Below, in pieces: positions 9,053 to 16,838 of a stretch of DNA of 64,000 nucleotides (positions within the stretch are counted from its first letter, which is position 1; each line of letters starts with the position of its first letter). This DNA is from Streptomyces venezuelae (lineage in GTDB: Bacteria; Actinomycetota; Actinomycetes; Streptomycetales; Streptomycetaceae), in contig NZ_CP029192.1 in NCBI RefSeq assembly GCF_008642315.1, positions 3,348,001 to 3,412,000 of the forward strand. The letters are read 5' to 3'. The position numbers were made by a program, and so were the translations under genes. The notes beneath the pieces were generated by a model, which was not told where the DNA came from, made no database searches, and was given only the letters and a program-made list of their open reading frames with translations.

Positions 9053-9234
9053 GGGGGGGTTTCCACCATAACCCTTCGTAAGTGCCGATGGGTGCATTGG
9101 CGCCCCACAACTACTCTCCGAGACCGCCCGACGACTGCGCGATCCCGTTCTACCGGCGGAATTGCGGGTTCGAGGGCGAATTTCGGCCGGGCGCGGCGGT
9201 AACCCCGATGGGGGACCCCCTTGGGGGCGCGCGC

Positions 9235-9272
9235 TTGACGCGCCGGAGTGCCGGGGCGCTAATTTCGCGGAC
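9235..9272 (+). promoter_or_regulatory. Promoter giving a leaderless DUF192 transcript
   Basis: TTGACG at 9235-9240 and CTAATT at 9259-9264 are separated by 18 nt. The ATG follows the -10 element by 8 nt with no Shine-Dalgarno. The expected transcription start falls on or next to the A of the ATG. Confidence 0.6.
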
Positions 9273-9629
9273 ATGGCGACGATGAAGGTATCCGCGCCCC
9301 CGCAGAACCTTCCGGTCCCGCTGGAGATCGCGGACTCGCCGCGGGCGCGGCGGCGGGGTCTGCTCGGGCGCGCGGGCGTGTCGGGGGCGCTCCTGCTGAC
9401 ACCGGCGCGCGGCGTGCACACCCTGGGGATGCGGTTCGCTCTCGACGTGGCGTACCTCGACCGCGAGTGGCGTGTGCTGTCCATCCGGACGATGCGGCCG
9501 GGCCGCGTCGGTCTGCCGCGATGGCGGGCCAGGCATGTGATCGAGGCGGAGGCCGGGGCGATGGCCCGGTGGGGCGTGCGCCGGGGCGCGCGGATCGTCG
9601 TGGAGGGTGCCGGGCGGAGTGCGGAGTGA
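9273..9629 (+). CDS. DUF192 family protein
   Basis: Small conserved DUF192 protein, 118 residues (a second in-frame ATG at 9282 is possible). The core motifs are present: a LEIADSPRARRRGLLGR start, then HTLGMRFALDVAYLDREWRV with the conserved Met-x-Phe-x-hydrophobic-Asp pattern, and VIEAEAGAMARWGVRRG near the end. Unlike many bacterial homologues it has no signal peptide, so it should be cytoplasmic. The family has no established biochemical function. Confidence 0.8.
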   Translation: MATMKVSAPPQNLPVPLEIADSPRARRRGLLGRAGVSGALLLTPARGVHTLGMRFALDVAYLDREWRVLSIRTMRPGRVGLPRWRARHVIEAEAGAMARWGVRRGARIVVEGAGRSAE

Positions 9630-9635
9630 CGGCTC

Positions 9636-9672
9636 GCGGTGCCGCGCGGCCCCCTCCACCGCGCGGCACCGC
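9636..9672 (+). terminator. Hairpin after the DUF192 gene
   Basis: 14-bp perfect stem: GCGGTGCCGCGCGG at 9636-9649 with 9659-9672, 9-nt loop. It begins 7 nt past the DUF192 stop. The following 185 bp to the methyltransferase stop holds nothing I can recognise. Confidence 0.7.
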
Positions 9673-9857
9673 ACGCGCGGTTTGCTCACGCGAATTAGCC
9701 TTGGTCTGAACTTACGCGACGCCCAGGGGCGGAACGAGCCAGTATTGATAACGATGCGGAATCAAGGCCTCTAGTTCGGCCCGTACGTCACGAACCGAAC
9801 CCTTGGCCCGCTCTGACCGTTATGCCTGCTTAGCTACTACTCGCCCCTCACGTACCG

Positions 9858-10712
9858 TCAAACGGCCATGGGCTTGCGGAGGTCGAAGAGGTGGCGCGTG
9901 CTGTGGGCCACGAAGGGGCCCTCCGCCTGAATGCGGTCGTGGAGCTCCCGCAGCCGCGGACGGTACGCCTCCACGGTGAAGCCCGGGACCATCCACACCA
10001 CCTTGCGCAGGAAGTGGACGACCGCGCCGACGTCTCGGAACTCCATGCGCAGCCGTTCCGCCCGCAGGTCCACGACGTCGAGCCCCGCGGCTTCCGCCTC
10101 GGCACGCTCCTGGTCCGGGTGGCGGGCGTTCCTGACCTCCTCCGGCTGCGGGCCGAGGAAGTACTCGACGGCCTCGAAGACGCTGGCGGGTCCGACGTGC
10201 TGCGCGAAGTACGCACCGCCGGGGCGCAGCACGCGGGCGATCTCGGCGAAGTGGGCCTTGACCGGGTGGCGGCTGGTGACGAGGTCGAACGCGCCGTCGG
10301 CGAACGGCAGCGGCGCGTCCTCCTGCGACGCGACGACCACGACGCCGCGCGGGTGCAGCAGGGCGGTGGCCTTCGCGACGTTCGCGGGCCAGCCCTCCGT
10401 GGCGACGGCGAGCGGCGGCAGCGTGGCGGCCGAGGCCAGCACTTCGCCGCCGCCGGTCTGGATGTCGAGGCTCGCGGAGGCGCGGGCGAGCCGCCCGGCC
10501 ATCGCCTCCGCGTACCGCCACGAGGGCCGCGCCTCGGTGGCCCGCCCCTCGAACCACGAAAAGTCCCACCCCTCGGTCGGCGCGGCCACGGCTTCGGCCA
10601 CGAGGGCGTCGAAGGTGCGGGGGGACGAGTCGTGGGTGCGAGGGGACGAGTCCCGGCCGTCCTGGCCGTCGTGGCCGTCCTGGCCGTCGTGGCCTGCGGG
10701 ATTGCTGTTCAT
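9858..10712 (-). CDS. Class I SAM-dependent methyltransferase
   Basis: Predicted methyltransferase of unknown substrate. The 284-residue product has a degenerate motif I region (ASLDIQTGGGEVLASA), then VVVASQEDAPLPFADGAFDLVTSRHP (motifs II-III of the UbiE/Methyltransf_11 type) and EIARVLRPGGAYFAQHVG (motif IV/V). The N-terminal 35 residues are low complexity, made of tandem GHDGQDGHDGQDG and SSPRT repeats encoded by short direct repeats at 10621-10690. The ATG at 10710-10712 was chosen over an upstream start, but the repeat-rich N-terminus makes the start uncertain. Confidence 0.8.
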   Translation of the reverse strand: MNSNPAGHDGQDGHDGQDGRDSSPRTHDSSPRTFDALVAEAVAAPTEGWDFSWFEGRATEARPSWRYAEAMAGRLARASASLDIQTGGGEVLASAATLPPLAVATEGWPANVAKATALLHPRGVVVVASQEDAPLPFADGAFDLVTSRHPVKAHFAEIARVLRPGGAYFAQHVGPASVFEAVEYFLGPQPEEVRNARHPDQERAEAEAAGLDVVDLRAERLRMEFRDVGAVVHFLRKVVWMVPGFTVEAYRPRLRELHDRIQAEGPFVAHSTRHLFDLRKPMAV

Positions 10713-10799
10713 GGGGCAATCCTGACATCGGGGGCGCGGAAGGCACATCTCGGTTTCGCCCGTCACCTGTCGAGGGGGTGGGGGTGGTGAGGGCGTCGT

Positions 10800-11441
10800 T
10801 CAGCCGCTGGTTTCCGTGCCGGGGGCGTCGTTCGTCGCTCCTCGGGGGAAGGACACCTCGACGCGGCGGTTCTTCTTGCGGCCCTCCTCCGAGCCGTTGT
10901 CCGCGATCGGGTAGTCCTCGCTGTAGCCGCGCACGGAGTACGTGACCTCCGGGCCGAGGTAGCTCGCCAGCTTGTCGTGGACGGCTTCCGCGCGTTCGCG
11001 GGAGAGCTTCTTGCCGTGGCTGTAGGAGCCGAGGCTGTCCGTGAAGCCGAACACGCGGACGTCCGTGGCCTTCTGGGCCTCGGCCTCCTTCGCGATCGCC
11101 TGGATCCTGGCGGTCGCCTCGGGGTTCAGCTTCGAGCTGTCCTTGGGGAACAGGACCTCCGCCTGGAGCGCGAACTTCACGTCGGTGTTGGTGTCCTCGC
11201 GGCGCTCCTCGCCGCTGAGGTCCTCGACGACGGACTTGATGTCCAGCACCTTCGCCGGCGCGAGCGTCGCACCGTCGGCGAGCTTCAGCCCCGGGCTGGT
11301 GGCGTCGACCTCCGGGGGCGGGGAGGTGGTGGTGCTGCCCGGTGGGGCGGAGGGGTCGTCGTCGGCGTGGGCCGGCGGGGCGAAGAGGATCAGGGTGGTG
11401 AGGGTGGCGGCGCCCGCGAGGTGGCGGAGGTGGCGGGTCAT
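10800..11441 (-). CDS. OmpA-family protein, last gene of the Tad locus
   Basis: Secreted 213-residue protein with a Sec signal (LAGAATLTTLILFAPPAHA), a Pro/Thr-rich linker and a C-terminal OmpA-like peptidoglycan-binding domain. The domain shows VLFPKDSSKLNPEA, then VRVFGFTDSLGS and LSRERAEAVHDKLASY, and ends in NRRVEVSF. In Gram-negative Tad systems OmpA-domain proteins anchor the secretin; here, without an outer membrane, wall anchoring of the pilus base is the likely role. It starts 4 nt after the lipoprotein stop, so the two are coupled. Confidence 0.85.
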   Translation of the reverse strand: MTRHLRHLAGAATLTTLILFAPPAHADDDPSAPPGSTTTSPPPEVDATSPGLKLADGATLAPAKVLDIKSVVEDLSGEERREDTNTDVKFALQAEVLFPKDSSKLNPEATARIQAIAKEAEAQKATDVRVFGFTDSLGSYSHGKKLSRERAEAVHDKLASYLGPEVTYSVRGYSEDYPIADNGSEEGRKKNRRVEVSFPRGATNDAPGTETSG

Positions 11442-11445
11442 GCGG

Positions 11446-12054
11446 TCACTCGCCTTGGGCGATCTCGATGGGGGCGGGGGGCATCGACCCCACCTGGAAG
11501 GTGACCTTGTCCGTTCCCTCTGGGGGGGCGGGGAACTGGGCGAACCAGTCCGCGGTCTGGCTGGGCTTGACGCCACCCGTGAACTTCGTGCACAGGCATC
11601 GGCCCTCGGTGTCCCGCAGGACGAGATACTTCTTCTTGCCCACGTTGTCGATCAGGTTCGCACCTGCCACGGACGAACCGTTCTTGTTCAGCTCACGTTC
11701 CTCACCACGCCAGTTGGCGGCCGCCCAGAACCTGCCACCGTTGTTCGTCACCTTGCCGGAGACGGTCACGAAACCACCCTCGTCCCTAACGGCAGAGGTG
11801 ACCGTCAGGGTGATGTTCTCCTCGCCCTTGACCTCGGCCAGCACTTCGTCCGCCTCGGGCGTTTGATCGCTCTCACCCTTGTCGTCATCCTCGCCCTTGC
11901 TCTGCCCAGAGGACGACGTCGAGGTCGCGCTCTTCTCGGCCTTGTCACCATCGCCGTCTCCACCGCCGCAACCGGCCACCGTGAAGACCAGCCCAGTCGT
12001 GATCGCGACAGCGGTCATTGCCCTGCGGGTCGTCGCGGTTCGCCGAATGTTCAT
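11446..12054 (-). CDS. Secreted lipoprotein in the Tad operon
   Basis: 202-residue lipoprotein with lipobox FTVAGC at about residues 24-29, followed by an acidic Gly/Asp/Ser-rich spacer (to about residue 70). A compact beta-rich domain follows, similar in pattern to DUF4352-type extracellular domains (ITLTVTSAVRDEGGFVTVSGKVTNNGG). Two close cysteines (CLC) near residue 150 may form a disulfide or bind metal. Function unknown. Its place between the tadG-like gene and the OmpA gene suggests an envelope accessory of the pilus. Confidence 0.8.
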   Translation of the reverse strand: MNIRRTATTRRAMTAVAITTGLVFTVAGCGGGDGDGDKAEKSATSTSSSGQSKGEDDDKGESDQTPEADEVLAEVKGEENITLTVTSAVRDEGGFVTVSGKVTNNGGRFWAAANWRGEERELNKNGSSVAGANLIDNVGKKKYLVLRDTEGRCLCTKFTGGVKPSQTADWFAQFPAPPEGTDKVTFQVGSMPPAPIEIAQGE

Positions 12055-12086
12055 CGCTGCGGCTTCCTTCTCTCGTCGATCGCTTG

Positions 12087-12695
12087 TCAGTCGGCCAGGT
12101 GGACAGAGAAGAGAACGGATGCGTCCGGGAGATCACCCGATTCGAAGTCCTCAGGGTCGATCTCGAAGGATTCGCCACCGTCGCAATCGAATTCCACGAC
12201 CTTCTCAGGATCGCTCGAGGGATCTACGTCGCAGCGCGGTTTGATGACGGCAGTGGCGTCGGCCTTGGCGTGCTGCGACTCCGTACCAGGAATGACGGAG
12301 TCACCCACTGTGTAGTTGGTCTCGACCGAAACCCTGTACCCAGGAAACCCGTTCACTTCGGTCAGTCCGAAATCGTTGACCTGCGCGTCGTTGTCAGCCG
12401 CGAGCGCGTCGGCCGCCGCCTGCGCCCCGACGTCGGTGAGCGCGTCACCGGTGAGCCAGTCGAGCCAGTCATCGCCCTCACCGATGGACAGGCCGAGTCC
12501 GTCCGCCAGCTCATCCCGGGACTCCTGCGCGGCAGCCAACGCCGCAGCGTCGGCGGCGGACTGGGCTCCATTGCGCGCCGACGCCGCTTGGGCGAAGGCA
12601 AAGAACGCCAGGGCAACAAAGAGCAGGATTCCCGTCAGCCAGATGTAGATGGGGAGCGTCTGCCCTCTGTCATCACGAGGACGGCCGCGCGTCAG
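12087..12695 (-). CDS. TadG-like pilus assembly protein with apparent CTG start
   Basis: 202-residue minor-pilin-like protein. An N-terminal segment DDRGQTLPIYIWLTGILLFVALAFFAFAQAA matches TadG/TadE-type sorting and membrane sequences. It is followed by ARNGAQSAADAAALAAAQ, the hallmark helix of TadG (Flp pilus-assembly) proteins, then an acidic extracellular part. In the reading frame no ATG, GTG or TTG lies between the upstream gene and the membrane segment. The only plausible start is the CTG at 12693-12695, in the overlap CTGA with the pilin stop, implying translational coupling. Confidence 0.75.
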   Translation of the reverse strand: MTRGRPRDDRGQTLPIYIWLTGILLFVALAFFAFAQAASARNGAQSAADAAALAAAQESRDELADGLGLSIGEGDDWLDWLTGDALTDVGAQAAADALAADNDAQVNDFGLTEVNGFPGYRVSVETNYTVGDSVIPGTESQHAKADATAVIKPRCDVDPSSDPEKVVEFDCDGGESFEIDPEDFESGDLPDASVLFSVHLAD

Positions 12696-12910
12696 CCGCC
12701 GACCACGTCGGAGACGGCGTCCTGAATGGCGCCCGAGATCTGGCCGTCGAGACCCAGACCGTCGATCAGGACGAAGATCCCCGCAATAAGAATCATCAAC
12801 CCCGCATACTCCACAAACCCCGCCCCCGCATCCCGCCCCTCCCCCCGAACACGCGACGCCACGGAGACCGACCAGTCGACCCAGACTTTGAGCACGCGTT
12901 CCTTCAGCAC
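12692..12910 (-). CDS. Flp-like type IVb pilin
   Basis: 72-residue prepilin-like protein. A basic N-terminal leader ends in DAGAG, followed by FVEYAGLMILIAGIFVLIDGLGL. This fits a class III prepilin cleavage site with Glu at position +3 of the predicted mature protein, then the hydrophobic alpha-1 helix. Such pilins are the main subunit of Tad/Flp pili. GTG at 12908-12910 was chosen with AGAGG upstream; a longer frame from 13033 has no ribosome binding site. The stop overlaps the next gene by four bases. Confidence 0.8.
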   Translation of the reverse strand: MLKERVLKVWVDWSVSVASRVRGEGRDAGAGFVEYAGLMILIAGIFVLIDGLGLDGQISGAIQDAVSDVVGG

Positions 12911-13181
12911 GACGGCCTCTTCTCTCCCACCCGATACCGCGCCCTTTGTGGTCAGAGGCAACGTACGCCACACGGCGTGCATCGGCAGCAACTCTGCGCA
13001 ACGCAAGCGGTATCCGGGGTGCCCGGCCCGCAACTTGGCGGGTTCTCTTCCCCCTCGTTGAGATCACCATGCACGACGTCCCCTCACGCGAACCGTGAAC
13101 TCAGCCCTGACTGTCCCACATCGAGTTGCAGCCGCGAAGAGCTTTCGCGAAGTCGTTCATGACAGTTCATCTCCGTTCGTC

Positions 13182-14072
13182 TCAACGTCCCAGAATGGAG
13201 CCGAAGTCGGAGCCCGAGCCGAGGAACATTCCGGCTGCGATGAGGATCATCGTGGCCGGAAGCATGAAGACGAGCGTCACCATCGTCGCCTTGGGGATCG
13301 TCTTCGCCGCCCGGCGGCGGGAGTTCTGCGCGTCCGTGCGGCGCATGTCCGTGGCGATCTGGATCAGTGTCTCCGCGATCGGTGAGCCCAGCTCCTCCCC
13401 CTGCTGGAGCGCCGAGACGAACTGGGCGACCTGCTCGGACGCGTTGCGGCGGCGCAGGTCGTCGAAAGCCTGGCGGCGGCTGACGCCCATGTCCATCTGG
13501 CGGAGCGTGATGCGGAGTTCGTCCGCCCACGGACCCTCGTACCGCTCCGCGACGCGGTCCAGCGCCTGGCGGAAGCCGAGGCCCGCCGAGACGACGACCG
13601 CGAGGACGTCCAGGAAGTCGGGGAGCGTGCGGTCGATGACCTCGCGGCGTTCGCGGATCGCCTGCCAGATCAGCGCGTCCGCCGCCACCGCGCCGAACGC
13701 CAGAGTCAACAGACCGAAAAGCGGGGAGCCGTTGGTGAGGAAGACCAGGCCGAGGACGAGGCCGAAGACGCCGTACACCGCGCGCCTCGCCGCGTAGCGG
13801 TCGATCGTCAGGCCGCCGGGGTTGCCCGCCATGTCTATCCTGCGGCGCTTGGCGTCGACCCGTTTCGGGCCCATCAGGCGCAGGACCATGGGCGCGAAGC
13901 GCATGCCGAGGCGGTCCACCGCCGAGCCCGCGACCGAGACGCGGGACGCACCGACCTCCAGGGCCACGGCCAGGTCGGTGGGCAGCTTCGCGTCCGCGCG
14001 GTACATGCGGATGCCCTGGCAGACGCCGGCCACGGCCAGGCCCATCACGGCCGCGAGGAGCAGGCTCAGCAC
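13182..14072 (-). CDS. tadC: TadC, type II/IV secretion GspF-domain membrane platform protein
   Basis: 296-residue inner-membrane platform protein of the Tad apparatus. It has an N-terminal helix (LSLLLAAVMGLAVAGVC), a middle hydrophobic pair (AVYGVFGLVLGLVFL, LFGLLTLAFGAVAADALIW), a GspF cytoplasmic domain (LPDFLDVLAVVVSAGLGFRQALDRVAERYEGP), and a last helix VTLVFMLPATMILIAAGMF. The GTG start has AAGGAG 6 nt upstream. It lies 36 nt after tadB. The 271-bp gap downstream to the pilin gene suggests a separate pilin promoter. Confidence 0.9.
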   Translation of the reverse strand: MLSLLLAAVMGLAVAGVCQGIRMYRADAKLPTDLAVALEVGASRVSVAGSAVDRLGMRFAPMVLRLMGPKRVDAKRRRIDMAGNPGGLTIDRYAARRAVYGVFGLVLGLVFLTNGSPLFGLLTLAFGAVAADALIWQAIRERREVIDRTLPDFLDVLAVVVSAGLGFRQALDRVAERYEGPWADELRITLRQMDMGVSRRQAFDDLRRRNASEQVAQFVSALQQGEELGSPIAETLIQIATDMRRTDAQNSRRRAAKTIPKATMVTLVFMLPATMILIAAGMFLGSGSDFGSILGR

Positions 14073-14107
14073 GGCGTCTCCTTCCTCGACATCATGCGGA
14101 CGAACAC

Positions 14108-15055
14108 CTAGACCTCGATCTTGCCCAGGCGGCGGATCACGAAGAAGCCGACGCCGTAGAGGCCCAGCGAGATCAGGATCAGCGTCTGGCCCAGCGGTGA
14201 ACCCGTCACGCGCTTCAGCGCGCCCTCGTTCGACGAGTTGATGAGGAGGAGGGAGCCGAGGCCCAGGAGCGGGACGGTGAAGGCGGTCGCGTTGACCTCG
14301 GAGAGCATCGTGCGGACCTCGCGCCGTGTCTCCTTGCGGTCCTCCAGGGTCTGCGTGAGGTTGCGCAGGGAGTTGACGACCGTGCCGCCCGCCTTGTTGG
14401 AGAGGACGAGCGTCGTGACGAGGACTATCAGTTCGCGGGACGGGAGGCGTTCGGCGAGTTCGCCGAGCGTGTCGTCGATGGAGCGGCCCAACGTGAGCTG
14501 GTCCGCCACGTGGGAGAGTTCCTCGCCCGCGGGGGCTTCCAGTTCCTCCGCCGCCATCGCCAGTGACGTGCGCAGCGCCAAGCCCGCGGCCGTCGCGTTC
14601 GCCAGGATGCGGGCCACGTCCGGGAGTTGGTTGATGAACGCCTCGATGCGTTTCTGTCGTTGCCAGTTGAGGAACGCGACCGCTCCCCATATCGCGACGA
14701 CGCCCGCGATCGGGCCGAAGAACGGCGCCAGCGTCGCGGCCGCGATCAGCCAGAGGGCGGCTACGACCGCGACGACGTAGGTGAAGAATTCGCCCGCTGT
14801 CAGGTCCAGGCCCGTCGAGGACAGGCGCAGATGGATCGCGCGGCCCAGGCGGGTGCGGCGCAGGCGGCGGTCGACGGCGGCGAAGCGGCGGGTGCGGCCC
14901 GGCGGGCCGCCGTCACCCGTGCCGGGACCGAGGGCGAGGCGGTCCACCAGGGCCTGGCGCTGGGCGCGGCCCGACGCGTACGTGTGGACGCCGGCGACCG
15001 CGAGCGTGCCCGTCAGGAGGGTGGCGCCCAGGGCGAGGAGTGCGGGGTCGTTCAT
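14108..15055 (-). CDS. tadB: TadB, GspF-domain membrane platform protein
   Basis: 315-residue paralogue of TadC with the same design: an N-terminal helix, central helices (FFTYVVAVVAALWLIAAATLAPFFG), the GspF domain (INQLPDVARILANATAAGLALRTSLAMAAEELEAPAGEE) and C-terminal hydrophobic segments. TadB and TadC form the membrane base that couples ATPase action to pilin extraction. The ATG overlaps the cpaF stop in ATGA (15052-15055), so translation is coupled. Confidence 0.9.
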   Translation of the reverse strand: MNDPALLALGATLLTGTLAVAGVHTYASGRAQRQALVDRLALGPGTGDGGPPGRTRRFAAVDRRLRRTRLGRAIHLRLSSTGLDLTAGEFFTYVVAVVAALWLIAAATLAPFFGPIAGVVAIWGAVAFLNWQRQKRIEAFINQLPDVARILANATAAGLALRTSLAMAAEELEAPAGEELSHVADQLTLGRSIDDTLGELAERLPSRELIVLVTTLVLSNKAGGTVVNSLRNLTQTLEDRKETRREVRTMLSEVNATAFTVPLLGLGSLLLINSSNEGALKRVTGSPLGQTLILISLGLYGVGFFVIRRLGKIEV

Positions 15056-16389
15056 CCGATCGCTTCCCTCGTGTCCAGTACGTCGATGGCGTCCGCCACC
15101 CCGAACGCGGGCGGCACCGGTTCGTTCGCGACGTACAGCTTGTCGGCGACCTCGCGCGGCAGCGGCAGGTGCTCGAAGTAGCCGTGCACGACGCGGTCCG
15201 CGCCGAGCGGACGCGGTACGAAGCGCGTGACCGGCACGATGCGGAAGTGCTGGCGGCCGTGGGAGACGAGCAGCACGATCTCGGCGACCTTGCGGGAGCC
15301 GTCGCCGTGCCGGGCGAGCTGGATGACGACGTCGACGGCCGAGTTGATCTGGTCCTTCAGGGCCTCGAAGGGGATCTGGACCTCCGACATGGAGCCGAGG
15401 GTCTGGAGGCGCATGAGGGCGTCCTCCGCCGTGTTGGCGTGGACGGTGGCGAGCGAGCCGTCGTGGCCCGTCGACATGGCCTGGAGCATGTCGAGGGTCT
15501 CGCCGCCGCGGACCTCGCCGACGATGATGCGGTCGGGCCGCATGCGGAGGCTGTTGCGGACGAGGTCGCGGATGGTGATCTGGCCCTTGCCCTCCACGTT
15601 CGGGGGGCGGGATTCGAGGCGGATCACATGGTCCTGCTGGAGTTGCAGTTCCGCCGAGTCCTCGATGGTGATGATGCGTTCGCTGGCCGGGATGAGGCCC
15701 GACAGGGCGTTGAGCAGGGTTGTCTTGCCGGTGCCCGTACCGCCGCTGACGATGAGGTTGAAGCGGGCGCGCACGAATGCGGAGAGCAGCATCAGCATGT
15801 GCTCGTCGAGGGAGCCGAGGCCGATGAGTTCGGGGAGGGTGTAGGCGCGCGGGAAGCGGCGGATGGTGAGGGTGGCGCCGGTCAGGGCGAGCGGCGGGAT
15901 GATCACGTTGACGCGCTCGCCGGTGGGCAGGCGGGCGTCGACCATGGGGTTCGACTCGTCGACGCGGCGGTTGACGGTCGACACGATGCGTTCGATCGTC
16001 TGCATGAGCTGGTCGTTCGAGGCGAAGCGGAGGGGGAGCTGTTCGACGCGGCCCGCGCGCTCCACGAAGATCGAGTCGGGGCCGTTGACCATGATCTCCG
16101 TGATGGAGGTGTCGGCGAGGAGAGGTTCGAGCACGCCGAGTCCGAGGGCCTCGTCGACGACGCGGCGGATCAGCTGGGAGCGTTCGGAAGTGGAGAGGAC
16201 GGGGCCTTCGCGGCTGATGATGTGGCCGAGTACGCGCTCCAGGCGGACGCGGCGGTCCGCGGCCGTGAGCGACGACATCTCGGCGAGGTCGATCTCCTCC
16301 AGGAGCTTGGAGCGGTAGACGGCGACGAGGCCGTCGTCGCGGCTCGGCTCGGTCTGGTGGGTGGGGGCCACGCGGTCGCGCAGGCTCAT
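15052..16389 (-). CDS. cpaF: CpaF/TadA family secretion ATPase
   Basis: 445-residue hexameric ATPase that powers pilus assembly and retraction in Tad systems. Motifs seen: the N-terminal [17 protein letters not shown] region, Walker [17 protein letters not shown], the Asp box [11 protein letters not shown], Walker [17 protein letters not shown] and the His box [21 protein letters not shown]. The ATG at 16387-16389 has GAAGGA 6 nt upstream; a TTG four codons earlier is less likely. It lies 47 nt downstream of the tadE gene. Confidence 0.95.
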   Translation of the reverse strand: MSLRDRVAPTHQTEPSRDDGLVAVYRSKLLEEIDLAEMSSLTAADRRVRLERVLGHIISREGPVLSTSERSQLIRRVVDEALGLGVLEPLLADTSITEIMVNGPDSIFVERAGRVEQLPLRFASNDQLMQTIERIVSTVNRRVDESNPMVDARLPTGERVNVIIPPLALTGATLTIRRFPRAYTLPELIGLGSLDEHMLMLLSAFVRARFNLIVSGGTGTGKTTLLNALSGLIPASERIITIEDSAELQLQQDHVIRLESRPPNVEGKGQITIRDLVRNSLRMRPDRIIVGEVRGGETLDMLQAMSTGHDGSLATVHANTAEDALMRLQTLGSMSEVQIPFEALKDQINSAVDVVIQLARHGDGSRKVAEIVLLVSHGRQHFRIVPVTRFVPRPLGADRVVHGYFEHLPLPREVADKLYVANEPVPPAFGVADAIDVLDTREAIG

Positions 16390-16436
16390 GTCGTCCTTCA
16401 ACCTCCTTCGGGGGCGGGCGTGTTCGCGGTCCGGGG

Positions 16437-16838
16437 TCAGTCGGTGTCGGGCGCGTCGTCGTTCGGCATCGTCGCCTCCTTGGTGACGCTCCAGTCCGTG
16501 TCGATGAAGGGGAGCAGGGTGGGCACCTGGACCTCGACCGTGGCGGTCGTCGTGGCGCCGCCCTTGCTGACGCCGACGGACGCGGTGAGGCCGCCGTCCA
16601 TGGCGGCGGCGCCCGCCGCCTCCCCGGAGTCGCCCTGCGAGGCCGCGCGGGCGGCGGCCCTGGCGCCGGAGCCCGCCTGGTTGGCCGCGTAGCCCACCAG
16701 GCCGAGCTGGATCGCGGCGAGGCCGATGAGCAGCAGGATCGGCAGGAAGCCGGCGAACTCCAGCATGGAGACGCCGTGGTCGCCCCAGCGGCGACGCCGC
16801 CCGTGCCGCTGCCGAGGCCGGTGCCGTGGACCTCTCAC
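16437..16838 (-). CDS. tadE: TadE-like minor pilin
   Basis: 133-residue pseudopilin-like protein. A strongly basic leader of about 25 residues (Arg/His-rich) precedes DHGVSMLEFAGFLPILLLIGLAAIQLGLVGYAANQAGSG, the TadE motif with a conserved Glu just after the processing Gly. A short extracellular domain follows and ends acidic. The GTG start overlaps the stop of the CpaE-TadE gene in GTGA (16835-16838). Confidence 0.85.
   Translation of the reverse strand: MRGPRHRPRQRHGRRRRWGDHGVSMLEFAGFLPILLLIGLAAIQLGLVGYAANQAGSGARAAARAASQGDSGEAAGAAAMDGGLTASVGVSKGGATTTATVEVQVPTLLPFIDTDWSVTKEATMPNDDAPDTD

Noticed and set aside
9120..9190. tRNA-like look (GGGTTCGAGGGC)
   Set aside because: No matching acceptor stem, anticodon arm or T-stem complement could be formed.
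12696..13070. Upstream extension of the tadG-like frame
   Set aside because: It overlaps the pilin gene in another frame and gives basic low-complexity protein. The CTG at 12693-12695 is preferred.
13084..13167. 28-codon leftward ORF between tadC and the pilin gene
   Set aside because: Too short, no clear ribosome binding site and no recognisable sequence.
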